A stretch of 64,000 bases of DNA from Pseudomonas sp. CFBP 13711 (GTDB taxonomy: Bacteria > Pseudomonadota > Gammaproteobacteria > Pseudomonadales > Pseudomonadaceae). The notes beneath the pieces were generated by a model. That model searched no databases. It had not been told where the DNA came from and saw only the letters and a program-made list of their open reading frames with translations. The position numbers and the translations under genes are program-made. Positions within the stretch are counted from its first letter, which is position 1. The number at the start of each line of letters is the position of its first letter. Where the stretch lies: positions 62,001 through 126,000 of the forward strand of contig NZ_JACYVI010000008.1 in assembly GCF_014842265.1 (NCBI RefSeq), in the 5' to 3' direction. Shown here one piece after another: positions 45,982 to 55,193 of this stretch.

Positions 45982-48900
45982 TCATGGAGTGTATGGGATG
46001 AAGCGCCAGTTCTGACGGCCATTGAAAGCGGTTCCGGTGTTGACGGCAGTGGGTTCGCCGCTCGAGTCGGTGGCGTACTTGCTGCCGCCGATGCTGCCAA
46101 CGTCCACACCCCCGGCACTGATGCTCATCCCGCTGACGACGGTGTCGTTGTAGTTGTCAGCGCTCGAGATCGTACCGTTGCGTCGAAGGTTGAACACGGT
46201 AAAGGTCGTGCGGCCTCCGGTGGTCGGGTTAAGGCCGTAAAGCCATCCGGTGACGCCCGGGCTGCATACGTCGGTGACAGGGGTCCTCGTCGATGCAAAC
46301 AATACGCTGCCGCTGAGGACCAGCGGATCGACCAGCCGCTCACCCAGAAGCGTGTTGCCCACAGCAAGGTCGAGATACCAGCCCGACTTGGCGGTCCAGT
46401 CCACCGTGTTATTACTCACGATGCGGACATCGTTACTGGTGCCCGCAAAACTGACGTTATTGGCTTGGGACGTAATCGTCTGAGCCTGAAGGCTGCCCCG
46501 CGTCAACGTCGGCGTTGACGATGCTGCAGCGCCCACCGTTTGTTTATCCCAGATGCCGTACAGAGTCTGCAGGTCGGTGCTGGCCTTATCCGCCGTCGCG
46601 AAGTAGCGACCCGTTCCGAACAACACGATCGTTCCCGCTGCGGTCGGGTGGGCCACGACCGTAGGCGGCGCGGTAATGGACTGCACGGCGGCCCCTGCTG
46701 TATCGCTCGCGGTTGCGGTGTAGAGCGGTTTGTTGCCAAACGCTACTTTGTAGTTACTCGCTGTGGCGTTTGCCGTCAGCGAACTTGCGATCAGGTCAAA
46801 GCGCCACAGATTGCCAAGCAGGTCCCCGGCATACACGTAATCTGCATAGCCGTCGGCGTTTGCATCCAGCACCACGGGAGAAGACAGCCCGTTGTTGCCG
46901 GTCACCGAGGTGGTCAACTTGCTGATCGTGGCACCTGTGGCGGCATTGAGGATGAACAGTGATGCATTGCCGTTGTTGCCGCTGTAGCCATTGCCGACTA
47001 TGACGCCCCATTCACCGGAGTGCAGCTTGGCGATGACAGGAACGGAAAAACTTGAGCCCAGATCCACGTCGTTCTGTGACGTGAACTCCCAGAGCAGGCT
47101 GATGCTGTCGGGATTGGTGACGTCCAGCGCAAAGATTTCCCGTCCTCCAGCACCCAGCGTGCCCACCAGAATCGTGTGCCAGGCGCTGCCAAAGTAAACG
47201 TCTGCGACGACCGGCGTGCTGTCGACGAAGAAACGGTGAAGGGCGGAGTTGGAGTTGTAGTCCTTGTTGGTCAACGCATTCAGGTTCGAGATCACTGCCG
47301 TGGGGATGAACGCGAATTTTTCGACGCCGGTCAGGGTGTCGAACGCATGCAGCATCCCGTCATTGGCACCGACGTAAACTTGCCCGCGTCGGGTGCTCTG
47401 GGTCGTCTGGAACGTTCCGTAGGCGCCGCTCTGTCCGTCGAGCGTATCGGCAACGGTAGCGTCATAGAGCGCTGTGTCCACCACCACTGGCGAGGAGTTG
47501 ACCAGGTCACCGATGAGCGAGGCACGGCGGCGATAGGTGGAGGTCGCTTTACTAGTGTCGCCTTTCACGAAGTCCACTTGGTCAGACGTCAATGTCGTCT
47601 GCAAGTTGATGCCGGCGTAGGTACGGTTCGCCAGGTTGGCATAGGTGAACGCCTGCAGGCCGTTAGTGGTCGTGCCTGCCATCTGGATGTTGCGCGAACT
47701 CCATGTAGGCACTACCTGCGAGGCAGACCAGTTCTGTACGCTGCTGGTACTGCCGTCCGCTTTGTTGATCGTGGTAGTGGTCTTGATTAGGTCGCCGCTC
47801 CAGGTGGCGACATTGAGGCTGTTCAAATACGTCGCGGCCGCGTTGCTGGTGCCGAGCGCAGGGACCACTGCCGGTGTCGCCACCGAGTTATTGGTTTGCA
47901 GAATCTGGTTGAAGGCGGCGTCGAGCTGTTGCTTGAGCGTCGAAGCGTTGGTCACCAGGAAGTAATTGTTGGGTGTGCCCGATTTTGTCGAATCCCACTG
48001 TCCCGCCACCGGCAGGCTGCTGCTGGTGTTGGTCGGGCCGCCGAAGCCGCCCCACTTGGCCGCGTACCACAATGGATCCTGGAGGTTGGTGATGGAGGTC
48101 GTTGGCGAGGCAACGAATCTTCGCGTGTGAGTATCTCCGCGAGTCAAAGGAAGCACAGCCTGGTTTTGGTCTTTGCGTCCCGGCAGCAGGTCGGCCGTGT
48201 TGTTGCAGGTCGCGGTGGATGTCGCGCATGCACCGGGAAGTCTCGTACCGGGCGTGTCCAGCGAGTAGTGAAGGTTGCCGTTGGCCCCCCCTGTCACCTC
48301 CAGATAAATACCATCGGTGGTGGTGCCGGAAATGGTATAGCCCATGTGCGACTCGGCGCCCGATACCGAGTAGACGGTCTGCAGCGTCACATCCAGAGTG
48401 CCGAGGGCGTTGACCGCGACGGTATAGAGCACGATGGCGTCCATGTCGTAATCACAGCCCTGACCGCAGTCATCGAACACCACCCGGAAAACCGCCTGCG
48501 CCCGGCCGCCGTTGATATTGGCGTTGGTGGGCTGGCCTGTCATGTTGTACAGCGAATCGATATAAAAGCCGGTGATTTGCTCGGTAATGCCGCTGCTTGC
48601 CACTTTGCCAAATGGTACCAGCGTGATTGAGCCCGTACCGACGGGCATTTGAATCCGCGGTAGTGTCGATGAGAGCGCGATGGAAAATGTCTGGACCTTT
48701 TGGTTACCCAGTGACGTGATCGGGTTGGTATTGGCGAAATAAGCCACCGCTGCCGCGTTGAACGTGCCCTCTTTGGTGGGCTCTTCGGGCAATCCCCTGA
48801 TGTCGCCCAGACTGGACGCCACTTTTGCAGTCGGCGCCTGATCGCTAGCGCTTAATGTCTGGCCGATGTTGATGTTTTTGCTGCCACCCACATCGGTGTT

Positions 48901-50343
48901 CCAGATTGTCTGCCCAAGGGCGCTAACATCCAGGTTTTTCAGCGCATCGGAACTGCCCGGGGCGGCGTTTATCGTGTATTTGCTGCCAGGCAAGTCGGAG
49001 TCATAACTAGGGGTGACGTCACTGAAAAGTGTCCCGAATGGTTTGGAACAGCTCGGATAGGTCGGCGGTGTGGCGGCTGCGTTCGGTGTCGCCGAGTAAG
49101 GGTTGCTCCACGTCGTGACGCTGGTCAGGCTCAAGCCACCGCTGGTGTCAGCATTCCCGGATTTATAGTTGGCAGTAGGCGTGGTCTCGCCACTGAAGTA
49201 GCGCATGGTCTCAAACATCATTTCGCCAAGCGGATTCCCCCAGTTTGGGCAGTTCGCGTTCGGCATCGGGGTCACGTAAATATTGCACCCGGTGGTACTG
49301 AGCCTCAGCCCGTCCAAGGTGCCGATGATCGCGCCTTTTACGTAGTTGCCATATCTGTCCTGTGTGCCAAAGATGCCGGTCGAGGCATCGATTTCGGCAG
49401 AGAAGCTGCCCATCGCTTTGCGGACCACGCCGCCCTGAATGTTGTTCTGGTAGGTTCCCGTCACAAGCCCGAAATACATCTGGTTGCCTTCACCGTAGTC
49501 GTGGAGGATGCCTGTGGGTTTGTAGGTACCATTGGGATAGAGCTTGCAATTGCTTTCGATAAAGCCCGATTTACAGACCTCGACCCGCACCTGATAGCTG
49601 GTGGGCGAAACATCTACGTCGCTGAAGCTGGTGTTGGTTGCCTTGGACCCGCCCTGGGTCACTTCCCGGGATACCCAGCCAAAGATGCGGATGTTCGACA
49701 CGTTGGACAGCACACGCAGCAACGGCGCGCTGCTTTGCGTGTTGTTGGCGAAGAGCGTGTAGTTGCCCGCACTGGGATTCGACAGTGGCGTGTAATCCGA
49801 CAGGTCGTAACCATCGATTGTACGGCTCGAATATTCCTTGCCCCACGTGTGTGCGTCGGTCGAAATATAGGCGCGGGTAAGAATGGTCTGCGAGGTGGTG
49901 TCCACCTCGCGATAGCCGCCATAGAGCACTTTACGCAGCGCATCAGCGCGTGAGGTCGTCAGGTAGTTAAGGTAATCGCCACTCCAGCTGCCTGGACATT
50001 TCTTCAGGTTGGCAACCGTTGTTTTTGACTGCGCCGAAAAGTAACCATTGTTGTAGCTGTAGCACGTGAGTGAGTCGAAATAGCCCAGGTAAGTGATTGA
50101 AGGCTTGTAACGAATATCGATTGAGCCGTCCCCGTCCAGATCCGAGGCGTCGTTATAGGCAGGGAAAAACAATTTATGGTCGCGGCCCACCACCAGCATG
50201 TTCAACGGCGGTACGGAGTTGTTCAGGAACAGCGGCAGCTGCGCGGGAACCTGGCTCACGGCAGCGTGCGCCAAGCCGAACGGCAGCAGGATCAGACAGG
50301 CCAGTGCAACGATGAAACTGCTGAGCGTGATTGGCTTATTCAT
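45982..50343 (-). CDS. pilY1: Type IV pilus tip protein PilY1
   Basis: 1453 residues with signal peptide MNKPITLSSFIVALACLILL. The N-terminal 600 residues vary among PilY1 proteins. The C-terminal half is the conserved seven-blade beta-propeller: VYVGANDGMLHAFDTLTGVE, FGSAWHTILVGTLGAGGREI and a Ca-binding loop DANADGYADYVYAGDLLGNL. PilY1 is exposed at the pilus tip and acts in attachment, twitching and surface sensing. Longer than the P. aeruginosa protein (about 1160), mostly in the N-terminal part. Transcribed after pilX of set 2, overlapping pilE. Confidence 0.92.
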   Translation of the reverse strand: MNKPITLSSFIVALACLILLPFGLAHAAVSQVPAQLPLFLNNSVPPLNMLVVGRDHKLFFPAYNDASDLDGDGSIDIRYKPSITYLGYFDSLTCYSYNNGYFSAQSKTTVANLKKCPGSWSGDYLNYLTTSRADALRKVLYGGYREVDTTSQTILTRAYISTDAHTWGKEYSSRTIDGYDLSDYTPLSNPSAGNYTLFANNTQSSAPLLRVLSNVSNIRIFGWVSREVTQGGSKATNTSFSDVDVSPTSYQVRVEVCKSGFIESNCKLYPNGTYKPTGILHDYGEGNQMYFGLVTGTYQNNIQGGVVRKAMGSFSAEIDASTGIFGTQDRYGNYVKGAIIGTLDGLRLSTTGCNIYVTPMPNANCPNWGNPLGEMMFETMRYFSGETTPTANYKSGNADTSGGLSLTSVTTWSNPYSATPNAAATPPTYPSCSKPFGTLFSDVTPSYDSDLPGSKYTINAAPGSSDALKNLDVSALGQTIWNTDVGGSKNINIGQTLSASDQAPTAKVASSLGDIRGLPEEPTKEGTFNAAAVAYFANTNPITSLGNQKVQTFSIALSSTLPRIQMPVGTGSITLVPFGKVASSGITEQITGFYIDSLYNMTGQPTNANINGGRAQAVFRVVFDDCGQGCDYDMDAIVLYTVAVNALGTLDVTLQTVYSVSGAESHMGYTISGTTTDGIYLEVTGGANGNLHYSLDTPGTRLPGACATSTATCNNTADLLPGRKDQNQAVLPLTRGDTHTRRFVASPTTSITNLQDPLWYAAKWGGFGGPTNTSSSLPVAGQWDSTKSGTPNNYFLVTNASTLKQQLDAAFNQILQTNNSVATPAVVPALGTSNAAATYLNSLNVATWSGDLIKTTTTINKADGSTSSVQNWSASQVVPTWSSRNIQMAGTTTNGLQAFTYANLANRTYAGINLQTTLTSDQVDFVKGDTSKATSTYRRRASLIGDLVNSSPVVVDTALYDATVADTLDGQSGAYGTFQTTQSTRRGQVYVGANDGMLHAFDTLTGVEKFAFIPTAVISNLNALTNKDYNSNSALHRFFVDSTPVVADVYFGSAWHTILVGTLGAGGREIFALDVTNPDSISLLWEFTSQNDVDLGSSFSVPVIAKLHSGEWGVIVGNGYSGNNGNASLFILNAATGATISKLTTSVTGNNGLSSPVVLDANADGYADYVYAGDLLGNLWRFDLIASSLTANATASNYKVAFGNKPLYTATASDTAGAAVQSITAPPTVVAHPTAAGTIVLFGTGRYFATADKASTDLQTLYGIWDKQTVGAAASSTPTLTRGSLQAQTITSQANNVSFAGTSNDVRIVSNNTVDWTAKSGWYLDLAVGNTLLGERLVDPLVLSGSVLFASTRTPVTDVCSPGVTGWLYGLNPTTGGRTTFTVFNLRRNGTISSADNYNDTVVSGMSISAGGVDVGSIGGSKYATDSSGEPTAVNTGTAFNGRQNWRFIPYTP

Positions 50344-50367
50344 GGTCGTTCACTGTCTGGCAGGCAC

Positions 50368-50946
50368 TTAAGAGTCGGAAACGGCAAAAACCGTGCGAAG
50401 GATGACGCGTTGCGTGGTTGTGTCGCTGGAGCATCTGACGTTGGAAGCGCAGGCGGTGATTTCGTAATAGTGACGGCCGCAGTCTCTGGCCAGAAGCGCG
50501 CAATTATTCTGCGTCTGACCGTCCAGGAACTTCAGATCGGTTACATACCATTCAATCTCGACGTTATTGCCGGTGACCGGATTGTATTGATAAGTAGTAA
50601 CCAGGTTGATATTGGCGATGTTGGCGGCGTTGAATGCCGGCAAATAGTCGCCATTTGTCAGGGTCGTCGGGATACGCATGCAGGGCTTGTTCGTATTGCC
50701 GGCGATCGCAGTGCATTGCCACTGGTTGATGCTCAGTTCACCGATTCGCAGCCCCGCTTCGGCGGCGTTGGTCAGGGTCTTCTGGAGCCTGAGGTTACCG
50801 GTGATCCGGGATTCGAGCGACACCCCCCGCATGCTGGAAAGTGCAAGCAACGTGATGATCAACAGCATCATCAACGCCACCAGAAGCGTGGCGCCGGTCT
50901 GGTTGCGGTGTTGCCAGCGCGCAAGTGTATTGATCGGGGGCTTCAT
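50368..50946 (-). CDS. pilX: Minor pilin PilX (set 2)
   Basis: 192 residues MKPPINTLARWQHRNQTGAT, then LLVALMMLLIITLLALSSMR, with the PilX pattern SLESRITGNLRLQKTLTNAA and EAGLRIGEL. Conserved Cys residues in the tail (TACASNVRCSSD). It overlaps pilW of set 2 by 4 bases and lies 24 bases upstream of pilY1. Confidence 0.87.
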   Translation of the reverse strand: MKPPINTLARWQHRNQTGATLLVALMMLLIITLLALSSMRGVSLESRITGNLRLQKTLTNAAEAGLRIGELSINQWQCTAIAGNTNKPCMRIPTTLTNGDYLPAFNAANIANINLVTTYQYNPVTGNNVEIEWYVTDLKFLDGQTQNNCALLARDCGRHYYEITACASNVRCSSDTTTQRVILRTVFAVSDS

Positions 50947-51743
50947 GGCATCTGATTCCGGATCATGACGGTCCCCTGCACAATTTGATAAATACCTTTC
51001 GTATCGTTGTAACTGGTGCCATAGCGCCCGTTCCAGTCTTTCAAAGCGGGTGAAATATCGGTGGTAGAGTCGCGGATCGTTGGTGTGCCCGAGCTCTGCA
51101 TCAACGCGCTGTAGCGCACCGCCGCAATGGTCCCGGTCGGCGCGGAGGTGCTGAATTTGCTGACAGCTTTCGGGTCAGAGGGGTCCGATCCATATTCAAA
51201 ACGCAGATCCTGAACGCCGCTCACCAGTTGCTGAGTGGTGGCGCCGCTGGTGCATGTAATGGCCTTGCTGCCGGAATCGAAGACTATTTTCTCGACAATT
51301 TTCGGGCGTACTGTGGCCAGCACCGGCTTCGCCGAATAGGGCGTGGTGATGCTGTCTCTGTCCCCCGTCGCCAAAGCGGTTCCCTGACAAGTGACGTCGA
51401 GTTTGCTGGTGGCCTGATATTGAATGCACAAGGACGATTCGGATAGTGCTACGACGGAGGCACCCTGGGGGAAATTGCAGCCATTCATGGAATTGTCAGC
51501 GGGAATCTCTGCGCCGAGGCTGCTGCGGTACCCTGCCTTCAGCAGTTCCTGGCTCAGGATGGCCAAGGTAAATCGGCCGTTTTCCTGATTGCCCATCTGT
51601 GCCTGCTGGAATAGATAGGTCCGTTGGTTGCTGATGAAAATCTGAGTCACGCCGAGGATCAGAAATAGCCCGATGACCATCGCGACCATCAGCTCGATCA
51701 GTGACAGGCCTTCCTGCCGGTTAGGTAAGGCGTTCACTGTCAT
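50943..51743 (-). CDS. pilW: Minor pilin PilW (set 2)
   Basis: 266 residues; leader MTVNALPNRQEGLSLIELMV, then FISNQRTYLFQQAQMGNQEN and ILSQELLKAGYRSSLG, typical of PilW. Four-base overlaps with pilV and pilX show a tight operon. Confidence 0.87.
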   Translation of the reverse strand: MTVNALPNRQEGLSLIELMVAMVIGLFLILGVTQIFISNQRTYLFQQAQMGNQENGRFTLAILSQELLKAGYRSSLGAEIPADNSMNGCNFPQGASVVALSESSLCIQYQATSKLDVTCQGTALATGDRDSITTPYSAKPVLATVRPKIVEKIVFDSGSKAITCTSGATTQQLVSGVQDLRFEYGSDPSDPKAVSKFSTSAPTGTIAAVRYSALMQSSGTPTIRDSTTDISPALKDWNGRYGTSYNDTKGIYQIVQGTVMIRNQMP

Positions 51744-52288
51744 TTGATGCGTGTCCTCAAGCGGTAGGTGCAGGTGCCTGGCGTAGTGAGACTGGCGCCG
51801 GTCATGCAGTCCGCGGCGTTCTTGACCGTCCAGGCAACCTGAATCTCCAGGTCAACGTTCGTTGTGCTTGAGGTCGTGCAGGCCGATACGTCGCCTGGCG
51901 TGGGGGTCTTGCAGATGTAGAAGCTATTGGTGTCGGCGCTTGGCAACAGGGTGCGTGCACGTGATGCCCAGCAACCGATCTGCTCGGAAAGCGCTGAAGG
52001 TGACGGTGTGCAGTCCGCAGCGGGATCCGGAAACGCAGAGCCCGGCGCCTTCAGGCATGAGTTGGCGGTGGTGCAATCCGCGGGTGCGCTGCGAATGATT
52101 TCGACGAGATCGTCCACCAGCATGATCGCAGTATTGCGCTGGACAGAATCCTGAGTGTAGGGAATGGCCTTGCTTTGCAGGGCAACCATCCCAAGCACGC
52201 CCACCACAGTGATGAGCAGGCTGACCAGGACTTCGATCATGCTGAAACCCGCTGAACGACCGGGCGCGAAGCCAGCGTCCATCAGCAC
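51740..52288 (-). CDS. pilV: Minor pilin PilV (set 2)
   Basis: 182 residues; leader MLMDAGFAPGRSAGFSMIEV, with the cleavage motif GFSMIEVLVSLL. Body: GMVALQSKAIPYTQDSVQRN, LVDDLVEIIRSAP. Overlaps the fimU stop by 7 bases. Part of the priming complex. Confidence 0.87.
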   Translation of the reverse strand: MLMDAGFAPGRSAGFSMIEVLVSLLITVVGVLGMVALQSKAIPYTQDSVQRNTAIMLVDDLVEIIRSAPADCTTANSCLKAPGSAFPDPAADCTPSPSALSEQIGCWASRARTLLPSADTNSFYICKTPTPGDVSACTTSSTTNVDLEIQVAWTVKNAADCMTGASLTTPGTCTYRLRTRIK

Positions 52289-52818
52289 CCTCCAGGGCGC
52301 GTCGAGGCGGGAGGTGTTACCCGTCCGCTGGACTGCACGGAGATAAATTGCGGTGTAACGGAGGCGTCACTGGCGTATGAAACCTGGAAGCAGGTAGTCG
52401 CAGATGACGTGCCCGTCGGCGAGAAAGCAATGCTGCCCACTGCGGTAGCAATAGTGATACCGGCCTGCAGCCCAGAGGCGCCAATCTGTCTCAGCGTTTG
52501 CTGAGTCGTTTTAACCGAGAGATCCCCAGCCCAGTTGGCGCTACTGCTTCCGGGGGCAGCAATGGTCACAACCATGCTTCGGGTCACCGCTTCGCCCCGA
52601 GCGTATTGCAGCAGGTCATACAGCTCATCGGCCCCGGCCCTCACGTTACTTCGGTGAATCAAGCCAACGAAACTCGGCACCGCAATGGCCGCGAAAATAC
52701 CGACGATTACCACGGTCACGATCAACTCGATCAACGTAAACCCGCCGCTCATGCCCTTGTCAGGACATTGCCAGCTGCGACGCGGATTCGGGCGCGTTAG
52801 ACCAGAGCTGAGATCCAT
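52282..52818 (-). CDS. fimU: Minor pilin FimU/GspH-like (set 2)
   Basis: 178 residues from ATG at 52818; a shorter form from MSGGFTLIELIVTVVIVGIF at 52752 has a poorer ribosome binding site. GFTLIEL pilin motif, then SFVGLIHRSNVRAGADELYD, LLQYARGEAVTR, matching FimU. First gene of set 2. It is divergent from thiO over 191 bases. Confidence 0.85.
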   Translation of the reverse strand: MDLSSGLTRPNPRRSWQCPDKGMSGGFTLIELIVTVVIVGIFAAIAVPSFVGLIHRSNVRAGADELYDLLQYARGEAVTRSMVVTIAAPGSSSANWAGDLSVKTTQQTLRQIGASGLQAGITIATAVGSIAFSPTGTSSATTCFQVSYASDASVTPQFISVQSSGRVTPPASTRPGGC

Positions 52819-53009
52819 CAAGGAAATTCCATTTTTTGCGTTGAAATATGGTGATACTACGCAGCTCCGAAGTCGCTAAGTAGTAGATGTCCGGGAATTT
52901 TCGGCGGACCGGTGGCATACAGTATTTCTTCGGCCGCTTTCGCGTCAGGTTGATTGCTATCTGACGAGCGGACTGCGGCGCATATTATCCGTGGGTGGTT
53001 GGGTTCAGC

Positions 53010-54113
53010 ATGTCCAGGCAACACATCATTATCATCGGCGGCGGCGTCATCGGCCTCCTGACCGCCTTCAACCTCGCCTCCAAAGTCCGAAGCGTAACGC
53101 TGATCGACCGTTCCGAAGTCGGTCAGGAATCCTCATGGGCCGGCGGCGGCATCGTGTCGCCGCTCTACCCGTGGCGCTACAGCCCGGCCGTAACGGCACT
53201 CTCGCACTGGTCCCAGGATTTTTACCCACAGCTCGCCGAGCGCTTGCTGGCAATGACCGGCATCGACCCGCAAGTACACAAGACTGGCCTTTACTGGCTG
53301 GATCTGGACGACGAAGCCGAGGCCCTCAAGTGGGCGGCGCTTATGAATCGTCCGCTGACATCGGTGGATATTTCTGCGGTGTACGACGCCGTTCCCGTCA
53401 TGGGCGGCGGATATTCACGTGCGGTGCACATGGCCGACGTCGCCAACGTGCGCAACCCGCGCCTGGTCAAGTCGCTTAAGGCGGCACTGCTGGCGTTGTC
53501 CAATGTGGTGATTCGCGAGCACTGCCAGGTCATCGACTTTGTGCGCGAAGGTGATCGCGTACTGGGAGTCACGACAGACGAGGGCGATGTGCTCGGCGAC
53601 AGCGTTGTGCTGGCGGCAGGCGCATGGAGCGGCGATCTGCTCGGCAAGCTGGGGCTGGCGCTGCCCGTCGAACCGGTTAAAGGGCAGATGATCCTCTACA
53701 AGTGCGCCGCCGACTTTCTGCCGAGCATGATCCTCGCCAAAGGCCGTTACGCCATCCCCCGGCGTGACGGACATATCCTCATCGGCAGCACGCTCGAACA
53801 CGAAGGTTTTGATAAGACACCCACTGAAAATGCTCTGGAAAGCCTGAAAGCTTCGGCGATCGAACTGATCCCGGCTCTGGCGGATGCGCACGTGGTCGGG
53901 CACTGGGCAGGGCTGCGGCCGGGATCGCCTGACGGCATTCCTTTCATCGGCCCTGTGCCGAATCATCAAGGCTTGTGGCTCAACTGCGGCCACTACCGCA
54001 ACGGCTTGGTGCTGGCGCCGGCGTCGTGTCAGTTACTGACGGATTTGCTGGTGGGGGAAAGGCCGATTATTGATGCGGCGCCTTATGCGCCAGAGGGGAG
54101 ACTGAAACCATGA
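53010..54113 (+). CDS. thiO: FAD-dependent glycine/D-amino acid oxidase (ThiO-like)
   Basis: 367 residues from MSRQHIIIIGGGVIGLLTAF, the FAD-binding GxGxxG motif; GESSWAGGGIVSPLYPW-type region (QESSWAGGGIVSPL) and the DAO end signature GHYRNGLVLAPAS. It oxidises glycine to iminoglycine for thiazole synthesis or acts on other D-amino acids. In pseudomonads it is fixed between fimU/fimT and pilR. The 3' end overlaps the convergent HEPN gene by 31 bases. Confidence 0.85.
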   Translation: MSRQHIIIIGGGVIGLLTAFNLASKVRSVTLIDRSEVGQESSWAGGGIVSPLYPWRYSPAVTALSHWSQDFYPQLAERLLAMTGIDPQVHKTGLYWLDLDDEAEALKWAALMNRPLTSVDISAVYDAVPVMGGGYSRAVHMADVANVRNPRLVKSLKAALLALSNVVIREHCQVIDFVREGDRVLGVTTDEGDVLGDSVVLAAGAWSGDLLGKLGLALPVEPVKGQMILYKCAADFLPSMILAKGRYAIPRRDGHILIGSTLEHEGFDKTPTENALESLKASAIELIPALADAHVVGHWAGLRPGSPDGIPFIGPVPNHQGLWLNCGHYRNGLVLAPASCQLLTDLLVGERPIIDAAPYAPEGRLKP

Positions 54114-54529
54114 GCGGCCATCTCCGACGCCAGTAGGCCTCGAAGTGCTTCGGTACTCGTGAGTAGCTCCGCGAGCAGCGCATCATCGATATCCATGTAG
54201 CCTTCGTATTCAGCGAGGTTTCTGCGCTCGTGGCAAAGCGCAAAGAGCCTTACCCGCACTTTATCCAGATTCAGCGTGTGTGGAAGGCACTGAAACACGA
54301 GATAGCGGCGGTCTGACCGGTATCCTTTCAGGCGCATTGCCGCCAGCGCCAGTGCGTGTGCAGCGTTATAGGCCAGATCAAAACGGCTGGCGTATGAAAG
54401 CGCGGAATTATGAGCGTCCAACAGCCTATCAAGCGCCGAGCGGACCAGTCCGATACATTCGTTCTTGTCAGCAGGCTCGGCTTTCAATCCCCCGGTGCGT
54501 ACCAAGTTCGCCAAAGGCTCGTTGCCCAT
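54083..54529 (-). CDS. HEPN-domain protein, probable toxin of a HEPN-MNT pair
   Basis: 148 residues, mostly alpha-helical. The motif HERRNLAEYEGY (about 108) is the R-N-x-x-x-Y form seen in HEPN ribonucleases; YNAAHALALAAMRLKGYRSD is the usual first helical pair. Placed 14 bases after the nucleotidyltransferase gene. In characterised pairs the HEPN protein is an RNase and the MNT partner inactivates it by AMPylation. The identification rests on motif and context. Confidence 0.7.
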   Translation of the reverse strand: MGNEPLANLVRTGGLKAEPADKNECIGLVRSALDRLLDAHNSALSYASRFDLAYNAAHALALAAMRLKGYRSDRRYLVFQCLPHTLNLDKVRVRLFALCHERRNLAEYEGYMDIDDALLAELLTSTEALRGLLASEMAAHGFSLPSGA

Positions 54530-54543
54530 TCCGTGGGTTCTCC

Positions 54544-55113
54544 CTAATCGCTTCCGATGATGTCGATCTTCTCCTGCTCTGCCACTCGGGTCACAAAGCT
54601 GTTGCCTGTGGCGAGCTTCGCTTTCCAGTCCGATGGCGTGTAGAGCGTCGGGTTGATGGGTCTGCCCAGCATCTCTTCGAGCGGGATCATACGCTCCATC
54701 ACTTCGCTGTAGCTGACGCCTTCACCGATCAGCATCAGATCTATGTCGCTGGATGTGTTTGCGGTCCCTTTCGCAACCGAGCCGTAAATAAACGCTCGCT
54801 GAATCTGGTCTGCGAAAGGCAACAACTCCACTCGGAGGTGATCGGCGATGCCGAATGTTTTGCGCACAAGGCCAACCAGTTCGGGGTACACCGGACTTTC
54901 AGAATTCGCCTGATAATGGATTTGGTTGCCTTGGCGGGTTGCGGTCAGCAAACCTGCTGAGTGCAATTTCTCCAGCTCACGAGTTGTGCTGCCTTTGCCG
55001 ACCTGGGCCCAGCGACTGATTTCGTTGGTATAGAAACTCCGCTCCGGATTGCCGAAGAGCAGGCCCAGCACTCGTTGCTGAGTCGTGGTGAAGAGCGCAT
55101 CGCCGATGTTCAT
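54544..55113 (-). CDS. MNT nucleotidyltransferase with N-terminal winged-helix domain, probable antitoxin
   Basis: 189 residues. The N-terminal 75 residues are a winged HTH: FYTNEISRWAQVGKGSTTRE, LEKLHSAGLLTATRQGNQIH. The second half holds the minimal nucleotidyltransferase signature IYGSVAKGTANTSSDIDLML (about 110). The fused HTH suggests autoregulation; a strong inverted repeat starts 14 bases upstream of the ATG. The neighbouring HEPN gene follows, as in known toxin-antitoxin pairs. Confidence 0.8.
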   Translation of the reverse strand: MNIGDALFTTTQQRVLGLLFGNPERSFYTNEISRWAQVGKGSTTRELEKLHSAGLLTATRQGNQIHYQANSESPVYPELVGLVRKTFGIADHLRVELLPFADQIQRAFIYGSVAKGTANTSSDIDLMLIGEGVSYSEVMERMIPLEEMLGRPINPTLYTPSDWKAKLATGNSFVTRVAEQEKIDIIGSD

Positions 55114-55126
55114 AGGGATTTGTCTG

Positions 55127-55172
55127 GATAAGTCTCAAAAAGGGAACGATAGGTCCCTTTTTGGGACTTATC
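55127..55172 (-). promoter_or_regulatory. 19-bp inverted repeat, candidate operator of the HEPN-MNT pair
   Basis: Arms GATAAGTCTCAAAAAGGGA (55127-55145) and TCCCTTTTTGGGACTTATC (55154-55172) pair at 18 of 19 positions around 8 bases. It is 14 bases upstream of the ATG at 55113 and 22 bases from the pilR stop at 55194. It could be an operator for the winged-helix protein or a hairpin in the leader. Confidence 0.6.
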
Positions 55173-55193
55173 AAGCCTACGTCGTCGAATTCA

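Noticed and set aside
55127-55172. Rho-independent terminator for pilR reading
   Set aside because: The T-run lies inside the stem rather than after it on either strand, and the position just before the MNT start codon fits an operator or leader hairpin better.
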